A DNA stretch of 37,480 nt from a virus. Positions within the stretch are counted from its first letter, which is position 1, and each line of letters begins with the position of its first letter. Below are positions 28,858-37,115 of the stretch, piece after piece. The stretch lies in the IMG/VR virus record IMGVR_UViG_3300033148_002107, positions 1-37,480 of that record; one strand, given 5' to 3'. The notes below the pieces were generated by a model. It did not search any database, was not told where the DNA came from, and worked only from the letters and a program-made list of their open reading frames with translations. The translations under genes were made by a program, and so were the position numbers.

Positions 28858-29637
28858 ATGACCGTAGAAAGCGTTACATATATTTCAGATTTGAATCAAA
28901 GCAACCCCGCAGGGACAGACCCTAAAAGCGAGGGCGACGACCATATTCGCAACATAAAAAAAGGCATAGATGGCTCTTTCCCTAATTTTGCTGGCATCGC
29001 TATGACCTCAACGGAGGCGGAATTAAATATTTTGGATGGATGCACAGCAACAACCGCAGAGTTAAATATAATCGACGGCGTAACCGCGACAACCGCAGAG
29101 CTAAATTATGTTGATGGCGTTACATCAGACATTCAAACCCAGCTAGACGCTAAAATGACGGGTTCTAGCAACTTGTCGGACGTTGATAACGCAAGCACAT
29201 CAAGAACAAATTTAGGGCTTGGGTCTTTATCGACTCTTTCTCAACTATCTTCACCAGATGAGCTGCCTGACTACACAGCAGGTGGGTTTTTGGTTCACTC
29301 AGTGGACACAGTTAGAACAGCGACCACCACAAGCCCTCAGAAAATTAAAGAAATAACCGTTGCTAAAGGGGGAACGCTAACCGTTAAATTCGACCTTGCC
29401 CATACTTCTGGTGGGCAGACGGCTTACGGGCAAATCTACGTGAACGGGTCGCCATCTGGCACTCTTCGATCTGTTGCTGGCACAGCTTACTCTACTTTTT
29501 CGGAGAGCATAGCGGTGTCCACTGGTGATTTGCTTCAGTTATACAGCTACACACCATCAACAACGGCCAACGTGAAAAACTTTAGAATTTATAAAGACGA
29601 TAATGAGCCATCAACAACTCATGACGCTAATTACTAA
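28858..29637 (+). CDS. Tail-fibre-like protein with AELN-DG repeats
   Basis: The 259-residue protein starts with a fibre N-terminus (DLNQSNPAGTDPKSEGDDHIRNIKKGI), has three repeats of the form TxAELNxxDGVTAT (residues 51-90), a short coiled-coil linker (QTQLDAKM) and a beta-rich C-terminal domain (about 140-259). Such repeats are common in fibres of many phages. It probably attaches to the tail through its N-terminus. Whether it binds the host or is a chaperoned tail part is not visible. Confidence 0.78.
   Translation: MTVESVTYISDLNQSNPAGTDPKSEGDDHIRNIKKGIDGSFPNFAGIAMTSTEAELNILDGCTATTAELNIIDGVTATTAELNYVDGVTSDIQTQLDAKMTGSSNLSDVDNASTSRTNLGLGSLSTLSQLSSPDELPDYTAGGFLVHSVDTVRTATTTSPQKIKEITVAKGGTLTVKFDLAHTSGGQTAYGQIYVNGSPSGTLRSVAGTAYSTFSESIAVSTGDLLQLYSYTPSTTANVKNFRIYKDDNEPSTTHDANY
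29011..29128 (+). repeat. Tandem in-frame repeats of the fibre gene
   Basis: Three imperfect repeats of about 39 bases encode A-T-T-A-E-L-N-x-x-D-G-V-T units. They vary at third positions, so they are old rather than newly copied. Confidence 0.75.
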
Positions 29638-31194
29638 ATGATTAAATCCTTTAGAGATTTAGGTTCTATTGGTGTAATTTATGACACCGACCCCCGCAAT
29701 ATTCCCGATAATGCGTGGACATCTATTCGTAATGTGCGGTTTATAGATAACGCTGTTGAAAAATCAAAAGGGGAATCTAGTGTTTATACTACCCCCGCTA
29801 TCGATCCCCAGTGGCTTTTGCCTGTTCAAACCGACTCTAGTTATTACTGGGTCTACCCGTCCCTGACAAAATGCTATGTCACGGACGGAACAACAAACAC
29901 CAATATCACGCGCCAAACATCAAGCGTCGATGTTGATTATTCTGCAACAGCAGATATAGGATGGAATGGAGGCGCAATCGGTGGAGTCCCTATTATTAAT
30001 AATGGTGTTGACGATCCGCAAATGTGGACACCAATAGGAACATCAACAAAACTTCAATCTTTAACATGGTCAAGCGGCACAACATGGTCAAGCGAAAGCA
30101 AAGTGGCTAGAGTTATAAGGCCGTTTAAGCAGTTTCTTGTTGCTTTAGATATTACATCTGGCGGGACAAGAAGCCGTCAAGAGATCAGGTGGTCGCACCC
30201 AGCAGACAGCGGAACAGTGCCGAGCACATGGGATGAAACAGACACAACAAAAGATGCGGGGCAACATTTTTTAGATGAAAACGGCGGATCGCTAATTGAT
30301 TGCCTGCCTTTAGGTGATACAAATATTATTTATAAAGACTCTCAGACTATCGGGATGCAGCATATCGGCGGCCAATATGTTTTTAGGTTTTATAATATCT
30401 TTGAGGAGTCCGGCCTTTTAACTAGACGCTGTGCAAAACCTTTTTACGGAAAACACTTTTGCGTAACAAATGGCGACGTTATAACGCATGACGGAAACTC
30501 TATCGACCCAGTTTTTAATCATAAAACTAGGGATTGGCTATTTGGCGCAATAGACTCCGATAACTACGAACGAACATTTGTTAGCCCGAATTACCAAAAA
30601 GACGAAATGTGGGTTTGCTTCCCAGAAAGCGGCGCAGACTTCGCCACTCTTGCGCTTGTTTGGAATTATCGAGACAACACAACAACCGTAAGAGAATTGC
30701 CCACCGTTAAGCATATTGGCTACGGGTTAGTCGATCCAGCAGGGGCGGCGAATTGGGATGCAGACAGCGTGGCATGGGATTTAGATACCGAGCAATGGGG
30801 TGAAACAGATTATTCCCCGACCGTTATCAAGAATTTATTTGCTGGGTCAACAAAATTCTATCTTGGCGACGACACCGAGCAATCAGACGGCACGAATATC
30901 ACAGCAACAGCAGAAAGGGTGGGGTTAGACTTTGATGAGCCTAACCTTGTCAAATACGTAAAACGAATATGGCCTAGAATAGAAACAACAGGCGACATTA
31001 CGTTTTCCGTAGGACAGCAGATGGAAAGATCCGACGCAATCACTTGGACAGATTATACGTTTTCAAGCGGAGACTCGAAGATTGATTGTGATGTTTCAGG
31101 CCGGTTTATCGCTATAAAAATATCATCAAATACTGATGTCTCATGGTCTCTAAAAGAATACGACGTTGACTATGAGTTAAGGGGTCAATTTTGA
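29638..31194 (+). CDS. Tail nozzle-like protein (P22 gp10-type role)
   Basis: The 518-residue protein begins with SFRDLGSIGVIYDTDPRNIPDNAWTSIRNVRF, typical of the podovirus stabiliser or nozzle proteins with a beta-propeller-like body. It has VIRPFKQFLVALDI, RQEIRWSHPAD, WVCFPESG and a final beta domain. It forms part of the tube under the adaptor and keeps packaged DNA from leaking. It follows the fibre-like gene with no gap, and the next gene overlaps its end. Confidence 0.8.
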   Translation: MIKSFRDLGSIGVIYDTDPRNIPDNAWTSIRNVRFIDNAVEKSKGESSVYTTPAIDPQWLLPVQTDSSYYWVYPSLTKCYVTDGTTNTNITRQTSSVDVDYSATADIGWNGGAIGGVPIINNGVDDPQMWTPIGTSTKLQSLTWSSGTTWSSESKVARVIRPFKQFLVALDITSGGTRSRQEIRWSHPADSGTVPSTWDETDTTKDAGQHFLDENGGSLIDCLPLGDTNIIYKDSQTIGMQHIGGQYVFRFYNIFEESGLLTRRCAKPFYGKHFCVTNGDVITHDGNSIDPVFNHKTRDWLFGAIDSDNYERTFVSPNYQKDEMWVCFPESGADFATLALVWNYRDNTTTVRELPTVKHIGYGLVDPAGAANWDADSVAWDLDTEQWGETDYSPTVIKNLFAGSTKFYLGDDTEQSDGTNITATAERVGLDFDEPNLVKYVKRIWPRIETTGDITFSVGQQMERSDAITWTDYTFSSGDSKIDCDVSGRFIAIKISSNTDVSWSLKEYDVDYELRGQF

Positions 31195-31445
31195 GCTATA
31201 TAAGAAACCCATTATATGACAACACCGATCTAGGTAAATACTTAGATAAAGAGCTTCGGAAAATAGAAAGTCAACTCTTAGTAAATGATATTGAAAGCCT
31301 GTCTTTTAAGGTTTGGCACACAGAGCCAGACAAACCAAGAGCTGGCCAAGTTTATTATGCTGATGGATCTGATTGGAATCCAGTATCAGGCGGCGAAGGA
31401 CTATATCGATACAGTATAGGTGGCGCATGGGTCAAATTAGGGTAG
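31191..31445 (+). CDS. Small virion-cluster protein, 84 residues
   Basis: This small protein (helical start YLDKELRKIESQLLVNDIESL, then a short beta part with QVYYADGSDWNPVSGGEGLYRY) is, as I recall, a regular neighbour of podovirus tail genes. Function is unknown; it may be a small tail or fibre adaptor. It starts with a TTG that overlaps the previous stop, with AAGGGG upstream. Confidence 0.72.
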   Translation: MSYIRNPLYDNTDLGKYLDKELRKIESQLLVNDIESLSFKVWHTEPDKPRAGQVYYADGSDWNPVSGGEGLYRYSIGGAWVKLG

Positions 31446-31846
31446 AAGCCATAAAGCCGTGTGAGATAAACGATAAATGGGCTATACTAAAGCCCTACAT
31501 AGATAAAGCCCTAAGCTACTCAATGGGTGAAATGACCGCTAACGAGGTTAGGCGGAACGGAGTAAATGGAGAGTACTTGTTTTTAGTGTTTCATAGAGAT
31601 AATGAGATGCTTGGAGTGACAACAGTTGAATCAGTTGTTTATCCGACAAAAACAATTATTTTTTGCCCTCAAGTAGCAGGGAAAGACTTCGATGAGTGGT
31701 CAGACAAATTATGGGATGTGTTGCAAAATCTAGCGAAAGAGAAAAACGCCAAAGAGATAGCGATACACGGACGAAGGGGATGGCTGAAAAAACTAGCCCC
31801 TTATGGATTTAAAGAACAGTACACAACAATGGTAAGTAAATTATGA
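31427..31846 (+). CDS. GNAT-like acyltransferase fold protein
   Basis: The 139-residue protein has the layout of a GNAT domain: a start strand, helices, the strand pair YLFLVFHRDNEMLGVTTVESV, a helix (DEWSDKLWDVLQNLAKEKNAKEI) and the end GRRGWLKKLAPYGFKEQYTTM. The frame is open from 31373, but AGGTGG before the ATG at 31427 fixes the start. Such genes lie between tail and ejection protein genes in many phages; whether it is in the virion or acts in the cell is not known. The acetyl-CoA loop is not clear. Confidence 0.65.
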   Translation: MGQIRVEAIKPCEINDKWAILKPYIDKALSYSMGEMTANEVRRNGVNGEYLFLVFHRDNEMLGVTTVESVVYPTKTIIFCPQVAGKDFDEWSDKLWDVLQNLAKEKNAKEIAIHGRRGWLKKLAPYGFKEQYTTMVSKL

Positions 31847-32514
31847 GCATCGGCGGCGGTCAGACACAATCAAGTCAATCAAGCAGATCAAACCAAGATA
31901 TATGGGGAGAGCAAAGCCCTTATTTAAAAAACCTATACGGGTCAGCGCAATCGATGTTTGATAACCCAAATCAAGACCTTGCGGCAGGGTATGATATGCA
32001 GCGTCAATACGCGCAATCTCCTGAATTACAGAAAACGATTGGCGGTGCTCAAGGGGCTTTAGCTTTTAATTTAGACCCTCGAAACGCAGGAAACAACCCT
32101 TACTTACAAAAAGCAATGCAATCTGCAATTAGACCTTTAACCCAGAATTATCAAGAAAATGTTTTATCGGGAATAACCGATCAAGCCGTTCAGTCAGGAC
32201 AATCCGGCTCAAGCCGTCAAGGTATCGCAGAAGGTATTGCAGGTAGAGGCTATTTAGATCGGGTCGGCGACATTACAAGCCAAATGGCCTACCAAGATTA
32301 TGGTGCGGGCATGGATAGAATGGGGCGGGCAATCGATCAGTCTGGAGCAGTTGCTAATCTAGGTATGTTGCCGTCAAGCATTCAGCGTGACGTTGGATTA
32401 CAGGATTGGGCGAACCTACAGAGATTGCAGGGCGTTATTGGTGCACCAACCGCATTAACAGATTCAAGTAGTGCCGGCGGGTCAAGCGGCTGGAATCTTA
32501 AGGCGGGAATCTAA
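31843..32514 (+). CDS. Ejection/internal virion protein, gp7/gp14-like
   Basis: The 223-residue protein has a serine/glutamine-rich start (GGGQTQSSQSSRSNQ), PYLKNLYGSAQSMFDNPN and alanine/glycine-rich helices with NPYLQKAMQSAIRPL. This composition is typical for small ejection proteins that leave the virion with the DNA. Position between tail and larger ejection genes supports this. Confidence 0.72.
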   Translation: MSIGGGQTQSSQSSRSNQDIWGEQSPYLKNLYGSAQSMFDNPNQDLAAGYDMQRQYAQSPELQKTIGGAQGALAFNLDPRNAGNNPYLQKAMQSAIRPLTQNYQENVLSGITDQAVQSGQSGSSRQGIAEGIAGRGYLDRVGDITSQMAYQDYGAGMDRMGRAIDQSGAVANLGMLPSSIQRDVGLQDWANLQRLQGVIGAPTALTDSSSAGGSSGWNLKAGI

Positions 32515-32852
32515 TGTATAACCTAGGTATGCAGCAGCCCCAAAACTATCAGCGGCAGCCTATAGCCTCAAATTATCAGATGCCGCCAAACTACATGACC
32601 GATCAACAGCGAGCCATGCAAGATGCTCAGATGATTCAACAGCAGCCCCAAGGGCTAATGAGTGCGGCATGGGATAACTCGATGGGTCAATACCAGAATG
32701 CCTATAACGACATTAATGATTCGTGGGATAATTCTAGCGGGTTAATGCAGTTTGCTGAAAACATGAGAAATAAGGGCTACCGCGACACAGAGCAAAGCCA
32801 AATGCCGCAACAAGCCTCGCTTGAAAGTATTGGTTACAGGAGATACGGATAA
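32514..32852 (+). CDS. Glutamine-rich virion-cluster protein
   Basis: The 112-residue protein is rich in Q, M, N and Y, with no clear domain. It sits between two probable ejection proteins with one-base overlaps on both sides, so it is likely part of the same set. GGCGGGA precedes the ATG. Confidence 0.62.
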   Translation: MYNLGMQQPQNYQRQPIASNYQMPPNYMTDQQRAMQDAQMIQQQPQGLMSAAWDNSMGQYQNAYNDINDSWDNSSGLMQFAENMRNKGYRDTEQSQMPQQASLESIGYRRYG

Positions 32853-33760
32853 TGCAAAATCCTCAAGACATGGGTTTTTTCGAAGGCTTATGGAATATGA
32901 AGCTAAAGCAAAGCGGGCTACTTGACGCTTACGAAAAACAACAAGGCCGTGACCGCGCATTAGAATTAGTCGGCACAAAACAAACGCCTTATGAAGACCC
33001 AGCACAAATGTTTGACGCTACCAGCTCGCTTCCAGAAGGATTAATGACTAAAGGCACTGGCTTAGTTGGTAAAGAGCTAACGCCACAAGAATTTTACGGC
33101 GGGCTAATGGGTGTTAGCGGATACCAAAATATTGGCGCTCAAGGGTTGGCCAACATATCAGCGCAGAGAGGGCTAATGGATAGGCAGACATCCAAGCTTG
33201 CGTCGGAATCTGGGAAATCGGGATTTAAGAGGGAGAAGGAATTAAGATCTGCTTTCGAAGGTCAAGCTAAGGACTTTGTTAAGGTTCGCGATGCCAATCG
33301 AAGAATAGGCGCAGCGGCGGAAAACCCAACAGCAGCGGGCGACATGGCTTTAATCTTTAACTTCATGAAGGTTTTAGATCCGGGATCTACTGTCCGTGAA
33401 GGCGAGTTTGCAACAGCGCAAAACGCGACGGGCGTACCGAGTAGAATCACAAATCTATATAACAACATTATGAGCGGACAAAGGCTAAACCCAAACCAGA
33501 GGCTTGATTTTGTAAGTCAGGCCAACAACCTTTATTCGGCGCAGCTTGGTGGCTTAGAGCAGCTTGAAAGCCAATATACTGGACTAGCTAAAAATTACGG
33601 ACTTAACCCCAAAAACATTATTGTTGATTACCGAGTAAAGCCAAAAGACAAGAAAATGAGCGCAAAAGACAAAGAGGCGATGGAGTGGGCGAAAGCAAAC
33701 CCATCCGATCCAAGATCGGCCTTAATACTAAAAAAGCTTGGAGGTAAAAATGGCCTTTGA
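32852..33760 (+). CDS. Ejection/internal virion protein with conserved FMKVLDPGSTVREGE motif
   Basis: The 302-residue protein has IFNFMKVLDPGSTVREGEFA near residue 170, then NLYNNIMSGQRLNPNQRLDF. This motif is common in large internal virion proteins of podoviruses. A basic C-terminal end (KPKDKKMSAKDKEAMEWAK) follows. It probably enters the host with the DNA. No lysozyme or transglycosylase site is visible. Confidence 0.75.
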   Translation: MQNPQDMGFFEGLWNMKLKQSGLLDAYEKQQGRDRALELVGTKQTPYEDPAQMFDATSSLPEGLMTKGTGLVGKELTPQEFYGGLMGVSGYQNIGAQGLANISAQRGLMDRQTSKLASESGKSGFKREKELRSAFEGQAKDFVKVRDANRRIGAAAENPTAAGDMALIFNFMKVLDPGSTVREGEFATAQNATGVPSRITNLYNNIMSGQRLNPNQRLDFVSQANNLYSAQLGGLEQLESQYTGLAKNYGLNPKNIIVDYRVKPKDKKMSAKDKEAMEWAKANPSDPRSALILKKLGGKNGL

Positions 33761-35168
33761 TCCAGACGCTTACTTGGGTGGCGCGGCCGCTCCGTATGTC
33801 CAACTTAAAGCTGAATCACAGCCAGATGATGTGGATTTTTCTTTAGGTGAAATGATTAGCAATATACCATCTAGCGCAGCTCAGTTTGGGCGCGATATTG
33901 TCCAGCCTATTATTCACCCTGTAGATACGGCGGAGAATCTAGGGAAACTAATCACTGGCGGAGCGAGTAATATCGCTAAGTATGCTAGAGAGCAAGGATT
34001 CCCGCTTGTGCCTGAGCCATCAAAGGAGCAGTTACAGGCTCACGGCGGGTATTACCCTTACGAGCAAGAGGCTGATATTGCGGGTGAAGCGCTAAAAGCT
34101 CGATATGGATCTGTTCCCGCATTAAAGCAAACATTAATGACTGACCCAGTTGGATCGTTAGCCGATGTTGCAACCTTAGCTACTGGCGGCGGTGCGCTAA
34201 TGTCTAGAATGCCATCATTAGCGGGTAAAACAGGCGGCGCAATCAAAAGTCTAGGCATGGCAGCAGAACCATTGAATATATTAAAAGGTGTGGCAAAAAC
34301 AGGTGTCGGCATGATGACCCCCAGATCTATGCCGGTCAGCATGTATAAAAGCGCAGCTAAATTCCCTACTACTATAGATATAAAGCACGGCATGGGCGCA
34401 AGAACAAGCCTAGCTGAAACAGCATTAAAGCATAAGCTCTTACCTAGCGAGAAAGGGATATTAAACCTTGCTAAATACGAGAAAGAGCTTGGGATGAAGA
34501 TAGGTAAGATTATTGATTCATCCGAAGGTGGGGCAGTACCTAAAAGTAAAGTATTCAGATTATTAAAGGATGCCCGCAGAGAAGTTGGAGGCGTAAGAGT
34601 TGGCGCAGCAAAAAACACCCAGCAAATAGATAAAATAGCTAAAGAGCTTAACACCCAGCTAAAAGGGATTAAAGGTAACACTTTAACTGTTAGGCAGCTT
34701 CAAGATTTAAAAATAAGCGCACAAAAAGCGGCTAAATATGACGTTGGGACGGTACGTGAAACCGGCACAGAATTAGGAAGCGAAGCTATTGCTAAAGCAG
34801 CCAAACAAGAAATAGAAGGGTTAATCCCAGAAATACAAGCAATCAATAAAGAGTTAGGCGCATTAAAAGAGTTAAAAGATCCATTATTAAGATCTGCGGC
34901 AAGAATTGAGAATAAAGATTTTGTTTCGCTAGGTTCGCCGGTCAAGGTTATGGCTGGTGAGGCGGTTGGTGGTGCGGCCGGCGCTGGCGCTGGATTCCTT
35001 GCGGGAATGTATGAAGGTAATAAAGCAAAGCTGGCGGTTAAGTTAAGGAGAATACAAGACGCTGGATTGGGTAATTTAATTGACCAAAGCCTTATCCCTA
35101 CACTAATCAAACAGGGTATGTGGCAGTCTGGCAGACTACAGCCAGAAGACGAAAGCGTAAGCCAGTAA
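33750..35168 (+). CDS. Large ejection protein with Gly-zipper membrane segment
   Basis: The 472-residue protein has alanine/glycine-rich helices, a long charged central region (about 205-380) and near its end EAVGGAAGAGAGFLAGMY (about residues 410-430), a glycine-zipper-type segment that can enter a membrane. It probably helps carry DNA across the envelope. The frame is open from 33738, but GGAGG five bases before the ATG at 33750 gives the start. It overlaps the previous gene by 11 bases. Confidence 0.7.
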   Translation: MAFDPDAYLGGAAAPYVQLKAESQPDDVDFSLGEMISNIPSSAAQFGRDIVQPIIHPVDTAENLGKLITGGASNIAKYAREQGFPLVPEPSKEQLQAHGGYYPYEQEADIAGEALKARYGSVPALKQTLMTDPVGSLADVATLATGGGALMSRMPSLAGKTGGAIKSLGMAAEPLNILKGVAKTGVGMMTPRSMPVSMYKSAAKFPTTIDIKHGMGARTSLAETALKHKLLPSEKGILNLAKYEKELGMKIGKIIDSSEGGAVPKSKVFRLLKDARREVGGVRVGAAKNTQQIDKIAKELNTQLKGIKGNTLTVRQLQDLKISAQKAAKYDVGTVRETGTELGSEAIAKAAKQEIEGLIPEIQAINKELGALKELKDPLLRSAARIENKDFVSLGSPVKVMAGEAVGGAAGAGAGFLAGMYEGNKAKLAVKLRRIQDAGLGNLIDQSLIPTLIKQGMWQSGRLQPEDESVSQ

Positions 35169-35218
35169 AGTGATGATTTGTGATAAATATACTTCCATAA
35201 CTCAATACTAGACTAAAT

Positions 35219-35407
35219 ATGACAACATATACAGAACAAAGCGGGAATAATACAGAATATAACGAGGCTAACCCCTCTCAATCTGTATGGGATAGCGGGA
35301 CAACCGCGTGGGATTTTACAGGAAACGTGAATATCTCTTTATGGGATACATCAACAATAGATTACTCTGGTCAAGCAGAAAACACGGTAATATGGACTGA
35401 ACAATGA
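35219..35407 (+). CDS. Small WTEQ-type structural protein, 62 residues
   Basis: A short beta-rich protein made of repeats with T, N, W, Y and Q (TTYTEQSGNNTEY at the start, VIWTEQ at the end). Similar tiny proteins are common next to tail genes in phages. No ribosome site is clear before its ATG. It overlaps the tailspike start by four bases. Confidence 0.6.
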   Translation: MTTYTEQSGNNTEYNEANPSQSVWDSGTTAWDFTGNVNISLWDTSTIDYSGQAENTVIWTEQ

Positions 35408-37059
35408 GCACAATAGACACCACAAATATTGACAGCACAAAACCGATTGAAGGTAGCCCAACCACTCAAAGTGTTAGAGATAACTTTTCCGAGATTATCG
35501 CCCAGCTAGATAATGCCGACACAAGCATTAATTTAGCCGCTAAGGGCTACGCTAATATTGCTGCATTAAGAGCTATAACAGTCGCGCCAGATGAAGTCCG
35601 CGCAACAACAGACGGCTACTACACCGACAACGACGGCGGCCAAGGAAGTTGGTTGTGGGACTCCACATCAACAGCCACAGACAACGGCGGAACGATTATT
35701 AAGGCTACTGCTATTACTACGGGTCGGTGGTTAAGGCTTTATAGTGGGATAGCCGATCCCGTATGGTTTGGCGCTAAATTCGACGGAACAACAGATGATA
35801 GTGCTGCGCTATCAGCCACAGCCACAGCAAATACGTTTACGATACCAACAGACTTCCCAGATTTACAGGTTGCTATGAATAACCTTGGATCTAGGAGCAA
35901 CAAACAAGATTCAGATGTAATCTTAACCGTTGAAACAGGCCACGCACTAACGTCTGGGTTCAGGGTTGAAAACGGCGATTATTCGTATATTACTATTAAT
36001 TCTGTTGACGCGACGGTAAATGTAAGTGCGGGTATGACAATGGTAAGTAATGCTGATCTAGATGCTGCTGTGCCAAGAACGGCAGCGTTAGGATTTTTAG
36101 CTGTAAATGCAAAAATGCCTAAATGGGATTTCCTTTGTGATGTATCAGCACAAACATCAATGGTCACTGCTTATGAATTAGATCATGGTTCTGTTGGTAT
36201 AGTTACGCCGGTTTCTGGTATTAAAAATTGTGCTGTAACCAATGTCAGGATTTCAACCGATTCACGATTTCATGCTTATCAATCTGACTTTAGAGGCGGC
36301 GATGTTAACGTTTCTGTAACAATTAGCGCAATAGCCTCAGTTCCAGAATGTATTATGTCAGGAGCAGGGACAACGGGTTTAGATGTGAGCCGTGGTTCAA
36401 TGGTGTATGCAAATCAAGCCGACTTAACTGGTTCGTCAGGCAATGGAGTTTATGTTAGGCGCTCATGGTTGTCTGCTGATGCGGCTGATTTTACTAATTC
36501 AGTGCAGGCAATATGGGCTACGATTGGAAGCCGAGTAGAAGCAACTGATGGTGTTTTTACTGGGTGCACAACAGACGTTAAGTGTGAAAACGGGTCTTTA
36601 GTTGATGTTTCTGGCGGATTGCGAACAGCGACAATCCTAGACGCTGCTAATATGACGTTATCAGACTTTAATCGTGTAACCCCAGAGGGGCTAGTAACTA
36701 ATAACGATCACCCGTCAGGCAGTGTAGACTATTTAACGGCTACATCTCCAACCATAACGCAAGATATTGGCAGCGGAGTTAGTGTTGCGACAGTTTCATA
36801 CACTACCGCACTCACATTAACGGGCGAATATACCGTGCATGGCGGTTCGATTTATGGCGCAGACGTTGGCGTTAAAATAACAATAGATGGAACAGTTGTT
36901 TTAAATGATGGTAATAGAGCCATAGGTCAAGATGGTGGCGCAAATGATATGTCTGTTGCAATTATCCCACCATGCAAATGCAAGGTTAGCATTCTTATAG
37001 AAGCTTATAACCGAGCTGGAACAACTAAATTACTCGGCTGGAAGATCCACAGAAGCTAA
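35404..37059 (+). CDS. Tailspike/receptor-binding protein
   Basis: The 551-residue protein has a fibre-type N-terminus (TTQSVRDNFSEIIAQLDNAD), a head-binding-like part (NIAALRAITVAPDEV...GQGSWLWDS), then VWFGAKFDGTTDDSAAL at residues 120-136, which usually starts a beta-helix enzyme. But right after it comes TFTIPTDFPDLQVAMNNL, the usual start of another fibre domain, so two module starts are fused. The rest is a beta-solenoid-like body and a C-terminal beta-sandwich (about 430-551). No catalytic pair is clear. It would bind the cell surface. Confidence 0.85.
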   Translation: MSTIDTTNIDSTKPIEGSPTTQSVRDNFSEIIAQLDNADTSINLAAKGYANIAALRAITVAPDEVRATTDGYYTDNDGGQGSWLWDSTSTATDNGGTIIKATAITTGRWLRLYSGIADPVWFGAKFDGTTDDSAALSATATANTFTIPTDFPDLQVAMNNLGSRSNKQDSDVILTVETGHALTSGFRVENGDYSYITINSVDATVNVSAGMTMVSNADLDAAVPRTAALGFLAVNAKMPKWDFLCDVSAQTSMVTAYELDHGSVGIVTPVSGIKNCAVTNVRISTDSRFHAYQSDFRGGDVNVSVTISAIASVPECIMSGAGTTGLDVSRGSMVYANQADLTGSSGNGVYVRRSWLSADAADFTNSVQAIWATIGSRVEATDGVFTGCTTDVKCENGSLVDVSGGLRTATILDAANMTLSDFNRVTPEGLVTNNDHPSGSVDYLTATSPTITQDIGSGVSVATVSYTTALTLTGEYTVHGGSIYGADVGVKITIDGTVVLNDGNRAIGQDGGANDMSVAIIPPCKCKVSILIEAYNRAGTTKLLGWKIHRS

Positions 37060-37061
37060 AG

Positions 37062-37115
37062 ATGGTTGAAGAATTAAAACAATTACTCATAAAGCATGAT
37101 GGTGAAAAACAATGA
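37062..37115 (+). CDS. 17-residue leader peptide before the endolysin
   Basis: A 17-codon frame starts two bases after the tailspike stop and ends in an ATGA overlap with the peptidase ATG. The endolysin start has no good ribosome site of its own, so translation of this small ORF could couple the endolysin to the upstream message. The peptide is charged and not otherwise informative. Confidence 0.35.
   Translation: MVEELKQLLIKHDGEKQ

Noticed and set aside
34058-34681. A 207-codon leftward frame under the large ejection protein
   Set aside because: It is a shadow of a Gly/Ala/Lys-rich gene, with a hydrophobic composition from reversed codons, no ribosome site, and it lies on the wrong strand of the late operon.
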